From Cercis canadensis (taxonomy: Eukaryota; Streptophyta; Magnoliopsida; Fabales; Fabaceae): DNA of 64,000 nucleotides. Below the pieces are notes generated by a model. The model was not told the origin of the DNA and searched no databases. It saw nothing but the letters and a program-made list of their open reading frames with translations. The position numbers and the translations under genes were made by a program. The stretch covers positions 227,383 through 291,382 of the forward strand of contig QAOA01000527.1 of assembly GCA_003255065.1 (NCBI GenBank). The letters run 5' to 3'. Below are positions 38,378 through 50,800 of the stretch, one piece after another (position 1 is the first letter of the stretch; every line of letters begins with the position of its first letter).

Positions 38378-41300
38378 GAAATCAGAGACCAGAGAACAGA
38401 GCAAGCAAGAATTAACAAATAAAGAACAACTTCAGAAACTGAGATCAGCAAGTTTATAGAAAAGATTTAGGCCAATAAAAGGGACAGAGTGAGAAACTAA
38501 ACTGAGAGCTTTGAGGCTCAAGGGAGAAATTCAGAAAAGGGAAATCGTACAGAGGGAGAGAGGAAAATATTTCCACTTTCAGGGAATTGAACTATTTTGG
38601 GTTGATCAACGAAACCCAGAAAAGATCAGGACAGATTTTCCCTGAATTAAAATCAGGGAAAATTCCAGCAAAAATGAGAAATTGAAGAGGAAGAATTTAA
38701 TCACGTAAAACTATTAAGGAAAGCAACTAGACTTTCCTGACTAAGCAAAGAATGCTAGGGAGAAAAACCTGCTAGAATTCACCAAAAGAAGAAACAGCTT
38801 GTGGTTAGCGCAGGGAAGAAAATAATAGTGGAAACGAAAGCAAGAAAACTGGGTAAAATTTTCCAAGGGGAATGAAAGAGTGGGAGGGAAAAAAAGATGA
38901 GAAAAGTAAGGCAAAGATGCTTAGCAGAGAGTGCAAGGAAAAGAAAAGGAAAGAAAACCAAGTCTCCTTTTTCTGCTTTTTGTAAGCTTTTTTTTTCTTT
39001 TTTATTCCTTAGCTTGGTTAACAGTTTTGTATGGAAATATCACTTTATTAGAGAGGGAGTGTTGTTTCCTTCTCTAATAATAATGGTGAGTGGGGTTGGG
39101 TTTGGATCCTTCCAGCCTGTCCTTATTGATCCCAGAAAACTAAGATGTATCCATTTCATATGAGAACAATGTAATAAAGAGTTGGAAACTCAAGACTCAC
39201 CTTGCACTGTCTGCTTCTGTATTTAAGCTTTGACCTCCTTTTGTTGCCCTCTGAAACCCTGTCTTTTTCTCCTTTTATTTTTTAAGTTTTTCCTTGCTGC
39301 CTCTATTTTGTTTTTCCAATTGCTAGTGCCACTCATGAGTAACTTTACAACATTTCCAGGTTAGGGGCAGAAATTTGAGTAAATTCATGATAAATATCAT
39401 TAATTAAGCCATTTTTTTAATGATTCACTCTGCTAATTTATATTATGTAAGTAAGAAACAAACAATGGAATGTTCTAAGCGTCATGAGAACTGAATGCCA
39501 GAATCACAGTGACAACCATATTTATGACACACCTCATTTACTAAGTATAAATTAAAAATGATTTTTTTTTTTTTTTGTGTGTGTTGAACATTTACAAATT
39601 TTTAGGACATAAACTTGAGAATGTGACATGAATGAAATGAAGCTCAATAAATGTGATGCTCTGCTCTCAGCTTCTTTATTACTCGGACACTTTCTATTTG
39701 TAATTGCATGAGAAATACTTACCACATGGAATGGGGTCCCTATGGAGTTTGAGTGGGTGAACAAGGTTTGATTTCTATCCCAGAGAAGATTGAAGTACAC
39801 ATTACATTGGGCCTCAAACAAGGGAAAGCAGTCTGTCAGCAAAAAAACAAGTGTTTTTTTTTGTGAGTTGCCAAAAAAAGTCAAAACAGTTTAATTGGTC
39901 AAAAGAAGAAGAACAATACTACCTTGAAAAAAGTTGCTGAATCCGATTTCAATAGGGAAACAAAAAAGGTTAAAGTAGAATTACATAAATTTAAGAAAAA
40001 TTATTTACAGTGACTAGTATGCAATAATTGTATAAATAGCATTATTCAAAATAAAATATATGAAGTGAGTATTGCAACTTTCTGATGCACAAGAATAAGA
40101 ATTGTGATAAGTATACAACTTTAATAGCACAACTATCTATAAACTATATATACAACAAAATCTGAATGTTATAGAAAAATATTTAAGTGATATCAATTCT
40201 ACAATAAATGGGTGATTACGTAACTAAAAGTTATATGCTTAACATTACGTTGAGAATATATAATACATGGGATTCTAACTTTTATTTTATTTTATGCATG
40301 CAATTTTAAGTAAGTGCAGAAGTAATATAGGAATCTAAGGCTATTTTTTTTGGGAGGAGGGGACAGTAAATACAAGAGAAAGATGCCCACAAGGATTAAT
40401 ATATCAATTAAATATTAGGTTTGCATTGACAAATTACTATATAAACCTAAATGAAAGTCATTTTTTTATAAGTAAAATTATTTATAATCATTATACTCGT
40501 TTTTTTTTTTCCCTTTTACTGTTTTTTCTATTTTTCTCATCTCTTTTCATGAGTCTAATTTATGTGTTTAAATAGTTGTCTGTGCATTGTACTGGTTACA
40601 ACTAGTTAAAAGCTAATTGAGAAGAAACACTGCAATTGAAGCAACAAGTATCTCTATAATTACTAATGCTTCAACCGTGGTTTCGTAAGTTGTGTAGGTT
40701 TTAATGTTTTTTAACACAATCCTAAACATGCACTGAAGCTAAAATTGATTTTACTCTACCCATACTCTCTCATCATGTCTCTTATACACGATTAATGTGT
40801 GTTTATTTACCCTTAACAAATAGAAATAATTGTATCTTGATTCTGTAATATATAAATGGGCTTGGCATGCAGAAAACCTTGTAGGGATTTGAAATAATGA
40901 GTTTTGCTCCAAAGTTGGAGCAGCTACTTTTAAGTCTCTAAATAAAGACTTAAAAAGGATGAGTTGACAAGATAATAAAGAAAAAATAATCACAATGATA
41001 AAGACTTTAAGATCAATTGTCTTTAACAAGTATAGATCATCAACACTCTATATTCTCACAAACTTTAGCATATATATTCCTACTAATAGTTGCTGTCATA
41101 TACTCCATTCTCGCGCATTATGAATTTGCTTCATTCAACTATTCAACTAACCATTATCACATGTCCATTTATACCAAGAGATGAACATGACATTAAACTA
41201 GTTATATATGTGGCTTATCTTTTTGGGTGTTTATCAAGCATCTAATGTAACTTTTTTAAGGTAGCTGCTCCTATGAATGGCCCTAAGCTTTTATGACATT

Positions 41301-44300
41301 TAAATCGCATGTTCGCCATTTCTTGGCACAACAAGCACTCCAAAAGAAGTTGATTTATATAGAAAGTATCCTAAAGTTAAGGGCGGGTATATATTCTATG
41401 AGCATAAAGCTTTTACTTCTTTGTTTTCTTTGTTCTTTCCATTTTGCTATCTTTTGAAGCACTGAACTTTTAACGTTGATATCCTTTTTTTTTTTTTTTT
41501 AATAATATTCTGATTTCCAATTTGAAACAAAGGTGTGTAAAATATATATAAAGAATTGGTGATTCTGAACCACACAGAATTATTCTTGATGGTACGGTCC
41601 AAACATACTTCTATTAATCCAATATTTACCTAACTCATATGATGTTCATACTTAACACACCTTTTAATATAATATAATATTGGAAAATAGGGAGAAAAAT
41701 ACTGAGATCTATATGTGAGGTAGATAGTGTCTCACTTATTCCAGCTGTAAATTCATTGAATAATATATATATATGTTCCACTGGATGAAAGTCAAGCATT
41801 CAAATGATGAAATTAAACCAATGAATAGAAGAGGGATTAAAACAACTAAGATGCTCCAAAACCGAAGGTGCTCAACTTTGACCACCACCTTTTCTAAATC
41901 CATACATGCTATTAATTTTAATTTTAAATAAACAAATGAATAATGATAGTGTCTGGATATTTTATTTATTAGCAGGAGCAAATTAAGGAACATAATCCAT
42001 GAATTTAATTAAGCCTCAAATAAAATGATTGGAATGATGAAGTAAACGTGTGAAGTTATGCAGCAATAATCTTTTGTATGATTGACCAGTTTGAGAGCTA
42101 TAATTGCATCTCACAACATTATAGTGTTTGGTGCTTTGTGAAGCAAAGGAGAGGTGGGAAAGCAAGCCCCTTGTTTTTTTCCCTCTTTGTGGCTCTTGAT
42201 CCATATTAGACAAGGTCCTTGAAGACAAACATGCATAAACACATATATATCCACACAACTATAGAAAATTTTATATATTACGGAAACAAAATCAAATCTA
42301 AAACACTTTTTGTGGCCTCAAGTACTAAATTAGTAAACTTCACTGCGTAGTGACAAATATCTTGAAAGCAATATATTCTATGAACCATAGGAATATAAGT
42401 TAGATTTGGCAAACTCTTTTTTGGGCCACTAGATATAGACGGTGCCATAACAATAAGGAAAGGTGAAACAAACAAGGACTTCAATAATGGCCCTTTATCT
42501 CAGAGTGGAGCTTTATTGCAACACAAAAGAGAGAAATTCTTATTCTTTGATGCCCTGCTCTCCACCCCTTCTTTTTTTTTCCCCCTTGATGGCAAGAGAA
42601 TAAAGCTGGTGTAGAAATGGGAGAGAATAATGACTAGGTAAATTTTGTTCTTTCTCTCTGTGCTTCACACAGACATACACACAAATACTTGCAGAGCGCG
42701 AGAGAGAGTTGTTGCCTTGTTGGTGTGATTTTTATTTTTTTTAAAAAAAAATGCATGTGAACGTGGCATAACACGGGATACAGATGTGTCCAAGGTACAG
42801 AATGAAAATGCTGACAAAGAATACGCTATTAACCAGTTTGGTCAAATGTTTGTTAAAAACTATTTGATTTTTAAGAATCCAATGGTCATGCGCGCTAATC
42901 ACGACATATATGGCTACTTATGATGATCTTTCTCTCTCTCTCTCTAAGTTGGCAAGCAAATTAAAAGGTTTAATGGGTGTCAAACTTTTTCGTTTGAAGT
43001 TGTTGGAAGAAGGACAAATTGGGGGAGAGAGGAGGTGGTGGGAATGCCTTGGGGATTGTTATTAATTAGGGTGCAAAATAATGGTTAATTATATTAATTA
43101 TTTTAAGCTAAGTGGTTAATTAAATTAATCATTATTGTATGTCTTTTATCTCAAACTGTCGAAGGAGGTGTGAAAAGTTGGTAACCCTTTACAAGGAAGT
43201 TGGGTTGTTTTCTTGTTGGTGGGGATGGAGTTTGAGATAGGGAGGACAATGTAATGTAATGCCCAGAGAAAAATGTTACTTAATGGAGTAAAATGGTAAT
43301 TGGGTTTTGGGAAGTCTATAACTACAAGCTTACTTTATAAGGTGAATTGATTCATAGTTGAGAGAGAGAGAAGATATTGATTTGGATGTTGAAAATAGAT
43401 TTAGCTTTAGTGTAGTGTAATAGCTTGAGAGGAATTCAATGAGAATGGGGAGCATAATGTTATTTTATTTTTGGTAGGAGGTCCCATTTTATCTTCACCA
43501 TGATATGATATAGGGAGTAGGTGACCCACCATGGGAGAGTTTTCATTTTGTTAGATTGGAATTGCTCTGACCAGTGACCAGACCAAGAGAGAAGAGAAGG
43601 GAGGGAGGGAAAGGGAAGAAAGGGACAGTCATTTGGGAGTTTTTGATCATTGAGGATTTGTCACATTAGGGTCCCTTAAATGAGCCACTTGTTAGGGAAG
43701 ACCATGGCACTGCCATTGCTTAATGCTTATGTTATGTTGCTTTCTAAATACTTGTACACTTCTAATCCTTTCCATGCTTCCATGGCTGCATACCCCAATT
43801 ATAATAACATTTTAGTGGGAGTAATCATCGTCAAACACATGTCAAACATCGGTGGTTGGATTCTCTGACAATTTTCAGTTATGCTTTGCAGTTTGCAGAA
43901 CTTTCATAGGGATTAGAGATTCTCTGCCAATCCCTTCTCAAAGTGCAACTTTGATCTTCACTTTTTCCTTAATTTTATTCTTTCCTCTCTTTGTTAGGGC
44001 ACCTTGTTTTTGTCCTCTTCAATGTAAGGGCATCTATTCTTGACCAATATAAAGGGAAGGCCCAATAAAACCAAACCAAACTGGGTCCATATACGATTCT
44101 TATCTTTGCTTCCAAGCATGAATTGGCTACTACGATTCTTTTTTTTTTTGTTTAATTCTTAATCTTAATTTCTTGGGCCATGGACCAAAGTTGATAAGCC
44201 CACAAGTCCATTAACCAAATTCAAGAAACTAGACGGCCTTATGAAGGCAAGGAAGAAGGGCTTCGTTGATACTTGACAGCGGCGTGGGAGCCCTTTCTGG

Positions 44301-44394
44301 AAATTCCGTTCCCAGCACACAGCACTGCTACTTGAGTTCTTGGCATTGCAACGCAAAAATTATTTCGGCAACGCAACTGCCCCAATCCCACTAG
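38378..44394. other. Divergent intergenic region between CRK and TFIIH p44 genes
   Basis: About 6 kb between two diverging genes. The left part (to about 38960) is the pyrimidine-rich leader of the CRK gene as read on minus. The rest is AT-rich with several simple repeats: TC runs near 42931-42945, GA runs near 42701-42710 and 43360-43371, and T-runs near 41489-41503 and 39560-39576. The right end is the promoter and first leader exon of the p44 gene. No gene is supported; minus-strand frames at 44165-44538 overlap this leader and look accidental. Confidence 0.5.
42931..42945. repeat. (TC)n microsatellite
   Basis: Seven TC units, seen directly. Confidence 0.8.
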
Positions 44395-44619
44395 GTAAAA
44401 GCAAGTTAATTTCGTTCCACTCGCTCTCTTTGATTTCTGCTCTTGCGTAGTTTCACTTGAAAAATGAAAGTTGAACTCACCTAGTTGCGTTTGGTGCTTA
44501 GTGTTTGGCCAATTTAGTCTGCTGTGGCCGTTATCCATTTTAGTGTCCCAAGATTATCATTTCGTCAATTTGGTCTGGGGCCCTTCATTAATTTACTGTT
44601 GCATCTTTTATGCGTCTAG
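44395..44619 (+). other. Predicted 5'UTR intron of TFIIH p44 gene
   Basis: The donor CTAG|GTAAAAG at 44395 and the pyrimidine-rich acceptor TTATGCGTCTAG at 44619 lie just before the start codon. If spliced, the ATG at 44610 is removed and translation starts at 44625, which also fits the family's N-terminus better. Confidence 0.5.
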
Positions 44620-44624
44620 TGAAT

Positions 44625-47600
44625 ATGAATACCTATGCTGAAAGACCACTTAATGGAGAAGTTGAAGAAGATGATGATGAAGATGAAGTAAATGGTACTG
44701 GCCGTGATGCCTGGGAAAGAACTTATGCAGAAGATAGATCATGGGAGTCTTTGCAAGAAGATGAATCTGGGCTTCTTCGCCCCATTGATAATAAGGCCAT
44801 TTACCATTCTCAGTATCGCAGGCGCCTTCGAGCCCTTGCTGCCACTGCAGCAGTTGGTCGAATTCAAAAGGGTCTCATTCGCTACCTATACGTTGTTGTT
44901 GACCTGTCCAAGGTATTTGGTTTATCACTTCATACTTCACAGTTCCTTCGTTAATATACCATTTTATCTCGTTGTTTGTATCTTATCCACTTGTCAGACA
45001 GAACAATGCATTGAACATTCCTGATTTCGAAACTGAGTTTAACGAGAGGACTTGGTGCATAAGTTAGAATACTTTGGTGAATGATTCTGCACAAGTTATA
45101 TTTCCTTAATTTCATGGTTCGCATTTCTTTCAATCTGTGTAATTGCCGTTTGTATATTTCTCCTTCATAGATAATATCTATAAAGTTATTCAACAGAGTT
45201 GCACTCCACTGGTAAAACTTCAAAAGTTAACTAAGTGCATCTCATTGTCATCAGAGTTTCTGTGCTAAGCAATTCTTATGCCCAAAAGGACATTACTGAA
45301 TTGCTTATGGCCCCAAATGTCTGATTTAACTCAATTTAAGTATTTAAGTATAGTAGTGATAAAACTTACACGGAGAAATGTATAATATATTATTATAGAA
45401 CTTTGACTTGCCAAAAGAAGAAAATGTAGACTTTGTGGTTACATGTATGTACTGTTAATTTTCTTAATCTCTATCCCTTCTCTTATTTAGCACTTAAGTT
45501 TTGTCATCATGTGAAGGCAGCTTCAGAGACAGACTTTCGACCAAGTAGGATTGCTGTGATTGGGAAACAAGTTGAGGCTTTTATCAGGGAGTTCTTTGAT
45601 CAGAATCCACTTAGTCATATCGGTTTGGTGACTATAAAAGATGGTATTGCTCATACCTTAACAGAACTTGGTGGCAGTCCTGAGTCCCACATTAAAGCTT
45701 TGATGGGCAAACTGGAATGCTCAGGTGACTCCTCCCTACAAAATGCACTGGAGCTTGTTCATGGCTATCTGAATCAAATTCCATCATATGGTCATCGTGA
45801 AGTTCTAGTCTTATATTCAGCTCTTAGTACATGTGATCCTGGTGATATCATGGAAACCATCCAAAAATGCAAAAAGGGTAAAATAAGGTGCTCTGTCATC
45901 GGTCTTGCCGCTGAAATGTTTATATGCAAACATCTCTGCCAAGAAACTGGTGGAGCATACTCTATTGCATTGGATGAGGTTAGTTTAACTAGGTTATTTT
46001 TGTGAACCATGCATAATTGAAACAATCCCCCTTTACATAAACAGTGATAGTTTATGTCCAGGAGAAAAATAATCTAAACAAGGGTTTATAATATCACAGG
46101 TTATCTTTCGAACACTGCAGAAAATGTTTTGCATTTTTCTGATGTTAATTTTAAATACATTTACAGACCCACTTTAAAGAGTTGATTCTAGAGCATGCAC
46201 CCCCACCCCCAGCAATAGCAGAGTATGCGACTGCCAATTTAATTAAGATGGGTTTTCCACAAAGAGCAGCTGAGGGCTCCATTGCAATTTGTACATGTCA
46301 TGAAGAAGCTAAGGTGGGAGGGGGATACACTTGTCCGCGATGCAAAGTACGTGTGTGTGAACTTCCCACTGAATGTCGTATCTGTGGATTGACCCTTATT
46401 TCTTCACCTCATTTGGCAAGGTCATATCATCATCTCTTTCCAATAGTGCCCTTTGATGAGGTGCCACCATCAGTTCAAAATGACCGACATCACAGATTCC
46501 CCAGCACTTGTTTTGGTTGTCAACAGAGTCTTCTTAATCCTGGTAAATTTTGCAGAAATGCTGTTAAGTTGAGTTTCTTCAGACATTCTCACTTTGGCAA
46601 CTTACCCTTTTGCAGGATTTTCATTTTTGGAATATTATAGAAAATTTAAAAATTGATTATGGAAGAAGTTTTAGATGTCTTATATCATGTATACATCTTT
46701 ATTTATTTAGTAGTTTTTGACATTCTAAGGTCCTAGCCCTAGTAGAAAAGATTAGTCAAAGTTTATCCTAATAAGAGTTGGAGTTCACATCAATGTATAA
46801 TACATATCCAAAGTCTGGCAAATTCAAGATTACTTGGCATGGTGCAGCTTAAGCAGAGAAAAGAGAGCATAATATCTGTGTGCAATATAGATCTTTATTG
46901 AACCCCTAGAGCATAGTGACATACCAGTAATGTAGTGCTGACTGTAAAATAAAAGCGATGCATATTAGTCGAGTGGAAGTAAAATTTGTATTTAGTACTA
47001 CATAACACATATTGTCTTTCTCTTCTTTTCTCTCCTTTGTTTTTTTCTTTTTTTTTTGGGGGGGGAGCAAAACAGGGGTTAGCCTATCCCCTCCCAAAAT
47101 CCCACCCTATTTGGTCCCAATGGTATTTGAACGTAAGACCTCCTTGATGGAAGTATGTTCAGCAGACACTTAGTGTCTTGATGCAAGTATCTTACAAGGT
47201 CACTGAATTTTTGTCATGTATTATACATGTGCATGATGATAAGCAATAAAATGTGCAGCTTTGGTGTCATCATAGTGGTACATTTGTGGTTTCAAGATAT
47301 ATTTGATGGCAAAATTTATGCAAGTGGCTCCAAAATTGAAACAATTATGGCTGTAGGCTGCATAAGAAAGATGTGAACAAAGCTGCTCAATTTAGGTATC
47401 AGTTAGCAGATTTATGAAAAACATTATATATGCATGCTAAATACAATTAATGAAAATTTGAAGTCTTTGAAGGAGCTTGGGTTTTGTGGCTGTGGTCATA
47501 TCTACGTGAATATTTGGTGGAAACTATTAACTCTTCTCTTTTGCTTTATGGTATTTGTAGTTTTTGTGATTTTCAGCATAAGCTATCTACTGAAAATCGT

Positions 47601-47892
47601 CTGAAGTATTAGTTAACATTGTAAAATTCATGGTGATTTCTCTTTCCTTTTCCAAATGCTATTATATGTAAAATATCTATATGTGGCACATGCCCAGGTC
47701 TTTTCTGCTCGATATCATAACACCACCTTGACTGGTTGTGTCACAGGAAACAAGCCTGGACTTTCTGTCACTTGTCCGAAATGCAAACAGTATTTCTGCC
47801 TTGATTGTGACATCTACATTCATGAGAGTTTGCATAACTGCCCAGGTTGTGAGAGCTTCAGGCATTCTAAGTTGATCACTACTGCAGAATGA
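44625..47892 (+). CDS. GTF2H2: TFIIH core subunit p44 (GTF2H2/Ssl1)
   Basis: Exons 44625-44912, 45517-45978, 46167-46542 and 47747-47892 join to 423 residues (428 if the ATG at 44610 is used). p44 is a core subunit of TFIIH, needed for RNA polymerase II initiation and nucleotide excision repair, where it stimulates the XPD helicase. The N-terminus is acidic. The Ssl1/vWA-like domain follows, with YLYVVVDLSK, VEAFIREFFDQNPLSHIGLV, GDSSLQNALELV and STCDPGDIMETIQKCKKGKI. Then comes LIKMGFPQRAAEGSIAIC and zinc-binding Cys clusters: YTCPRCK, CRICG, CFGCQQS and the RING-like C-terminus TCPKCKQYFCLDCDIYIHES with CPGCES. The exon 2 acceptor is an unusual GAAG|GCAGC, required by phase and homology. 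Confidence 0.93.
47038..47225 (-). mobile_element. tRNA-derived SINE candidate in p44 intron 3
   Basis: Read on minus, the stretch has a B-box-like GTTCAAATACC after GGAGGTCTTAC, then a body with GGGTGGGATTTTGGGAGGG, and ends in an A-rich tail (seen as T-rich sequence near 47039-47058). This layout is typical of plant tRNA-derived SINEs. I could not find a convincing A box or target-site duplication. Confidence 0.35.
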
Positions 47893-50800
47893 TTGCCAAC
47901 CTTCTGCTTAAGTGTTAAAGCTTCCATTCGAAAGATGTGATTTGTGAATGTGCATGACTCAAGGATTGTGCTTTTACACAAGTAACAGATCAATATTACT
48001 ATCTGCGCATTGATCACAATGCTTTGGCCTTGATGAAAGCCCTTGAACAGCAGATAGTTTTTAGGCAAGAAAATGGGAGTGAGATTATTTGTAATAAGAG
48101 TTTTTTACCATTTCCAACCATCACATCTTTCAATCCTTTCCTTGTTGTTGGGAAGTAAGGTACATGTAAGAATACCCGAGGTCTTACTCCATATTAAAGT
48201 TGAGTGTGGATGTCCTCCTTTGTGCAAGGAGGATCTCCATATCAAGCTCAGAAGCTGGTGTTATCGCCTTATACGCATTTTATGCTTAAGCAGTTGAGAT
48301 GACACCGCCGCACTTCTTAGCTGATAAATTTTGACCCTTGCCAATTTTGTATGACACATTTACATGGATTTTGCTTTTAGCAGTTGCTGTTTTGGACTTC
48401 GACTTAGGGTATGTTTCATTAAAACTAGCATGATCATGAAAAATAGGATGTAAGATAATATTTTGGAAAACATTTCCAGTAGAAAACTTGATCTGGTATG
48501 GAAGTGACTTCTTTAATGACTTTTGAGGAGAGGAAGTTACCTTGAACTTTTGGAGGATTGTTTTTCATCAATCAGGAATGTGTCTTATTGAGGATGAACA
48601 AGAGTAAAACATCACTGTAACCAAAAATACAGTTTTTTGTTTTTTTTCTTGCTAGAACCAATAATAAATTTGTTAACTTCATTTTAATAGCATGCAAAAC
48701 AATGGGCCTGATTTACCCGTCACTGTAATTGCCAAACTGTCACCAGAAATCAGCAAACAGCTTTCAGAGACAACACCGAAGCACCACAAGCACTACCCTC
48801 TCTCGGGCACCAGTTTAGCAGTCAATGCCTCGGCCACAACAGGTTTAGAAACTGTGACAAGTATAATAATGTCTATAACAAAGGGAAAATTTCACCCTGA
48901 GAGGAAAATAGAATGGGAAATAGTTGCAATCCAAGAACTAAGGGCAGCATCAAATGGGGACTATGGGCCAGCTCAGTGGGCTTTATTTCTTCGGCTGAAA
49001 AGAAAAAGGAAAAAAGTGTTCTAGGTAGAGAGTAGAATCATGGACCTTGGCTCACTTAAAACTCGGCGAAGTATAATGTGGGACCATGTGGGAGTTACAC
49101 TCAAGTGTTGCTAAACTCTTTTAGCTTACACTCAAGTATATTTTATCTGGATTTTGATTCTTTGAAGGCCTGATAAACTGTTACTGTATCACCATGTCAC
49201 TGCCTACCTAGATTCCCACTAGCTTTTGCGCTCTTCAACTAAATAAATTTCACGAAGACAAAGGAAAAAACTATATTGCCCCTTAATCAATTCACATCTT
49301 AACACTAACAGCAACCCCCATAGAGTATATTTTAATTAAACACACCCCTACCTTGTACTTGATCTACCAAATAACATACTGAAATCCAGGTTTTATATTC
49401 CTTTTGGGTTTTCGAAATGGCGATGAAGTCAAGTCACGCACTGTCCCCTCCAAGACCAAATGTTAAAGTACTCATGCTAGCTAGCTAGGTATATAAGGCT
49501 GGAGCATTTTACCTCAATTACTTTCTTATGTATACATTTAATTTGTGCGTTTCTTTCTTAATTTGTATAAGTATGCTGTATGTGGAAGAGAGTGAGAATT
49601 GAGGAAGCTAAGTTAAGTAAAGGTGCAGGGATATTCATATTCATATAGTTGGGGTTGTGGAGAAGAGTAAAGCACGCCAAGTCCAAGGACAGGACCAACA
49701 ATGGCAGTGGAAGCAAAAAGGGTCACAGAAAGGAATGGAAAAAGAGTAAGCAAAGCACGTCTCCGACAAGTCACCCAATGCACAATGCACTTGTCTGAAC
49801 TTTGAGTGAAATTTGTTCATGTTAAAAACTTTTTGAACAACACTATCACCATTCACTTGGACCCCACAAATATTATTAGACTCGTTTATTCAATTCAATT
49901 CCATTCTATTCCCACTTCTTAGCTGACTTCGAATCACATCTTGTCTCTTTTATCTTTGCATTCCAATATTTCCCACTTACTGCTACCTTTTATCAGCCTC
50001 CTTTATGCACGCCTCTCTCTCTCGCGTGTTGCTGTAGTTTCACCTTTTCTTCTCATTCAATTTTATCATTAACATCATAGCTAGTTTCCTACCAAAGTTT
50101 ATAGCAATTCAAGTCTTCATCCTTTCCTTTTCTTTATTAATAAGTGAAAAACATGGTACTTAAAATCTATGCAATAACACATGGAACTTATTGGTAAGGT
50201 TGGAAATTTCCTTGAAAATGGATTCTACTATTATTATCCTTTCTTAAGATCCAAAGATTTTTTATGATTATGGATTAATTACAATGAGTTTATAATGAAG
50301 CAAATAATTTGGACAAAATCAATTTCTGTTTCAAACCATTCGTTGATATGATATGACATTTTAACCACAATAGACTTAATTGGTGAAGGAAATTGAAAAA
50401 TGTGTGGGGATTATAAAGAGAACAAAATAAAAGTAGGTTCAGTTTTGTCCAGTCATATATGGTTATCCCATCCGTTTCTTTCTTGACTTTGATTTCTCTA
50501 GTTACTTCCAAACATATATTCCAACGCCAAATCATGTGAAACACCCGTATTCCTTGATTAGACTTCCATGACTTTCATCATTTGAATATGAAATTAATGA
50601 AGCAAAGTCCTTGACCCACTTGAATTTCGTTTTGTACCGATCAAAGAGGTAACATATGCATGCATATCATCATCATCACCACTCTTTTATATCATCAAAA
50701 TTAATTAACTTTGAAATCACAACTATTTTTTGTATTTTTAAGTAACGCAGTAAAATAGTGATGATAATTTAGCACCATCTGAACATGATGTCTATTCTTT

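Noticed and set aside
37757-38404. Upstream start for the CRK gene (MLCSLVSDF)
   Set aside because: The start at 38377 gives MGLCHGK, the myristoylation signal conserved in the family; the upstream codons are not an ATG start and would bury Gly2.
44165-44538. Overlapping minus-strand frames upstream of p44
   Set aside because: They cover the p44 promoter and leader and show no conserved motif.
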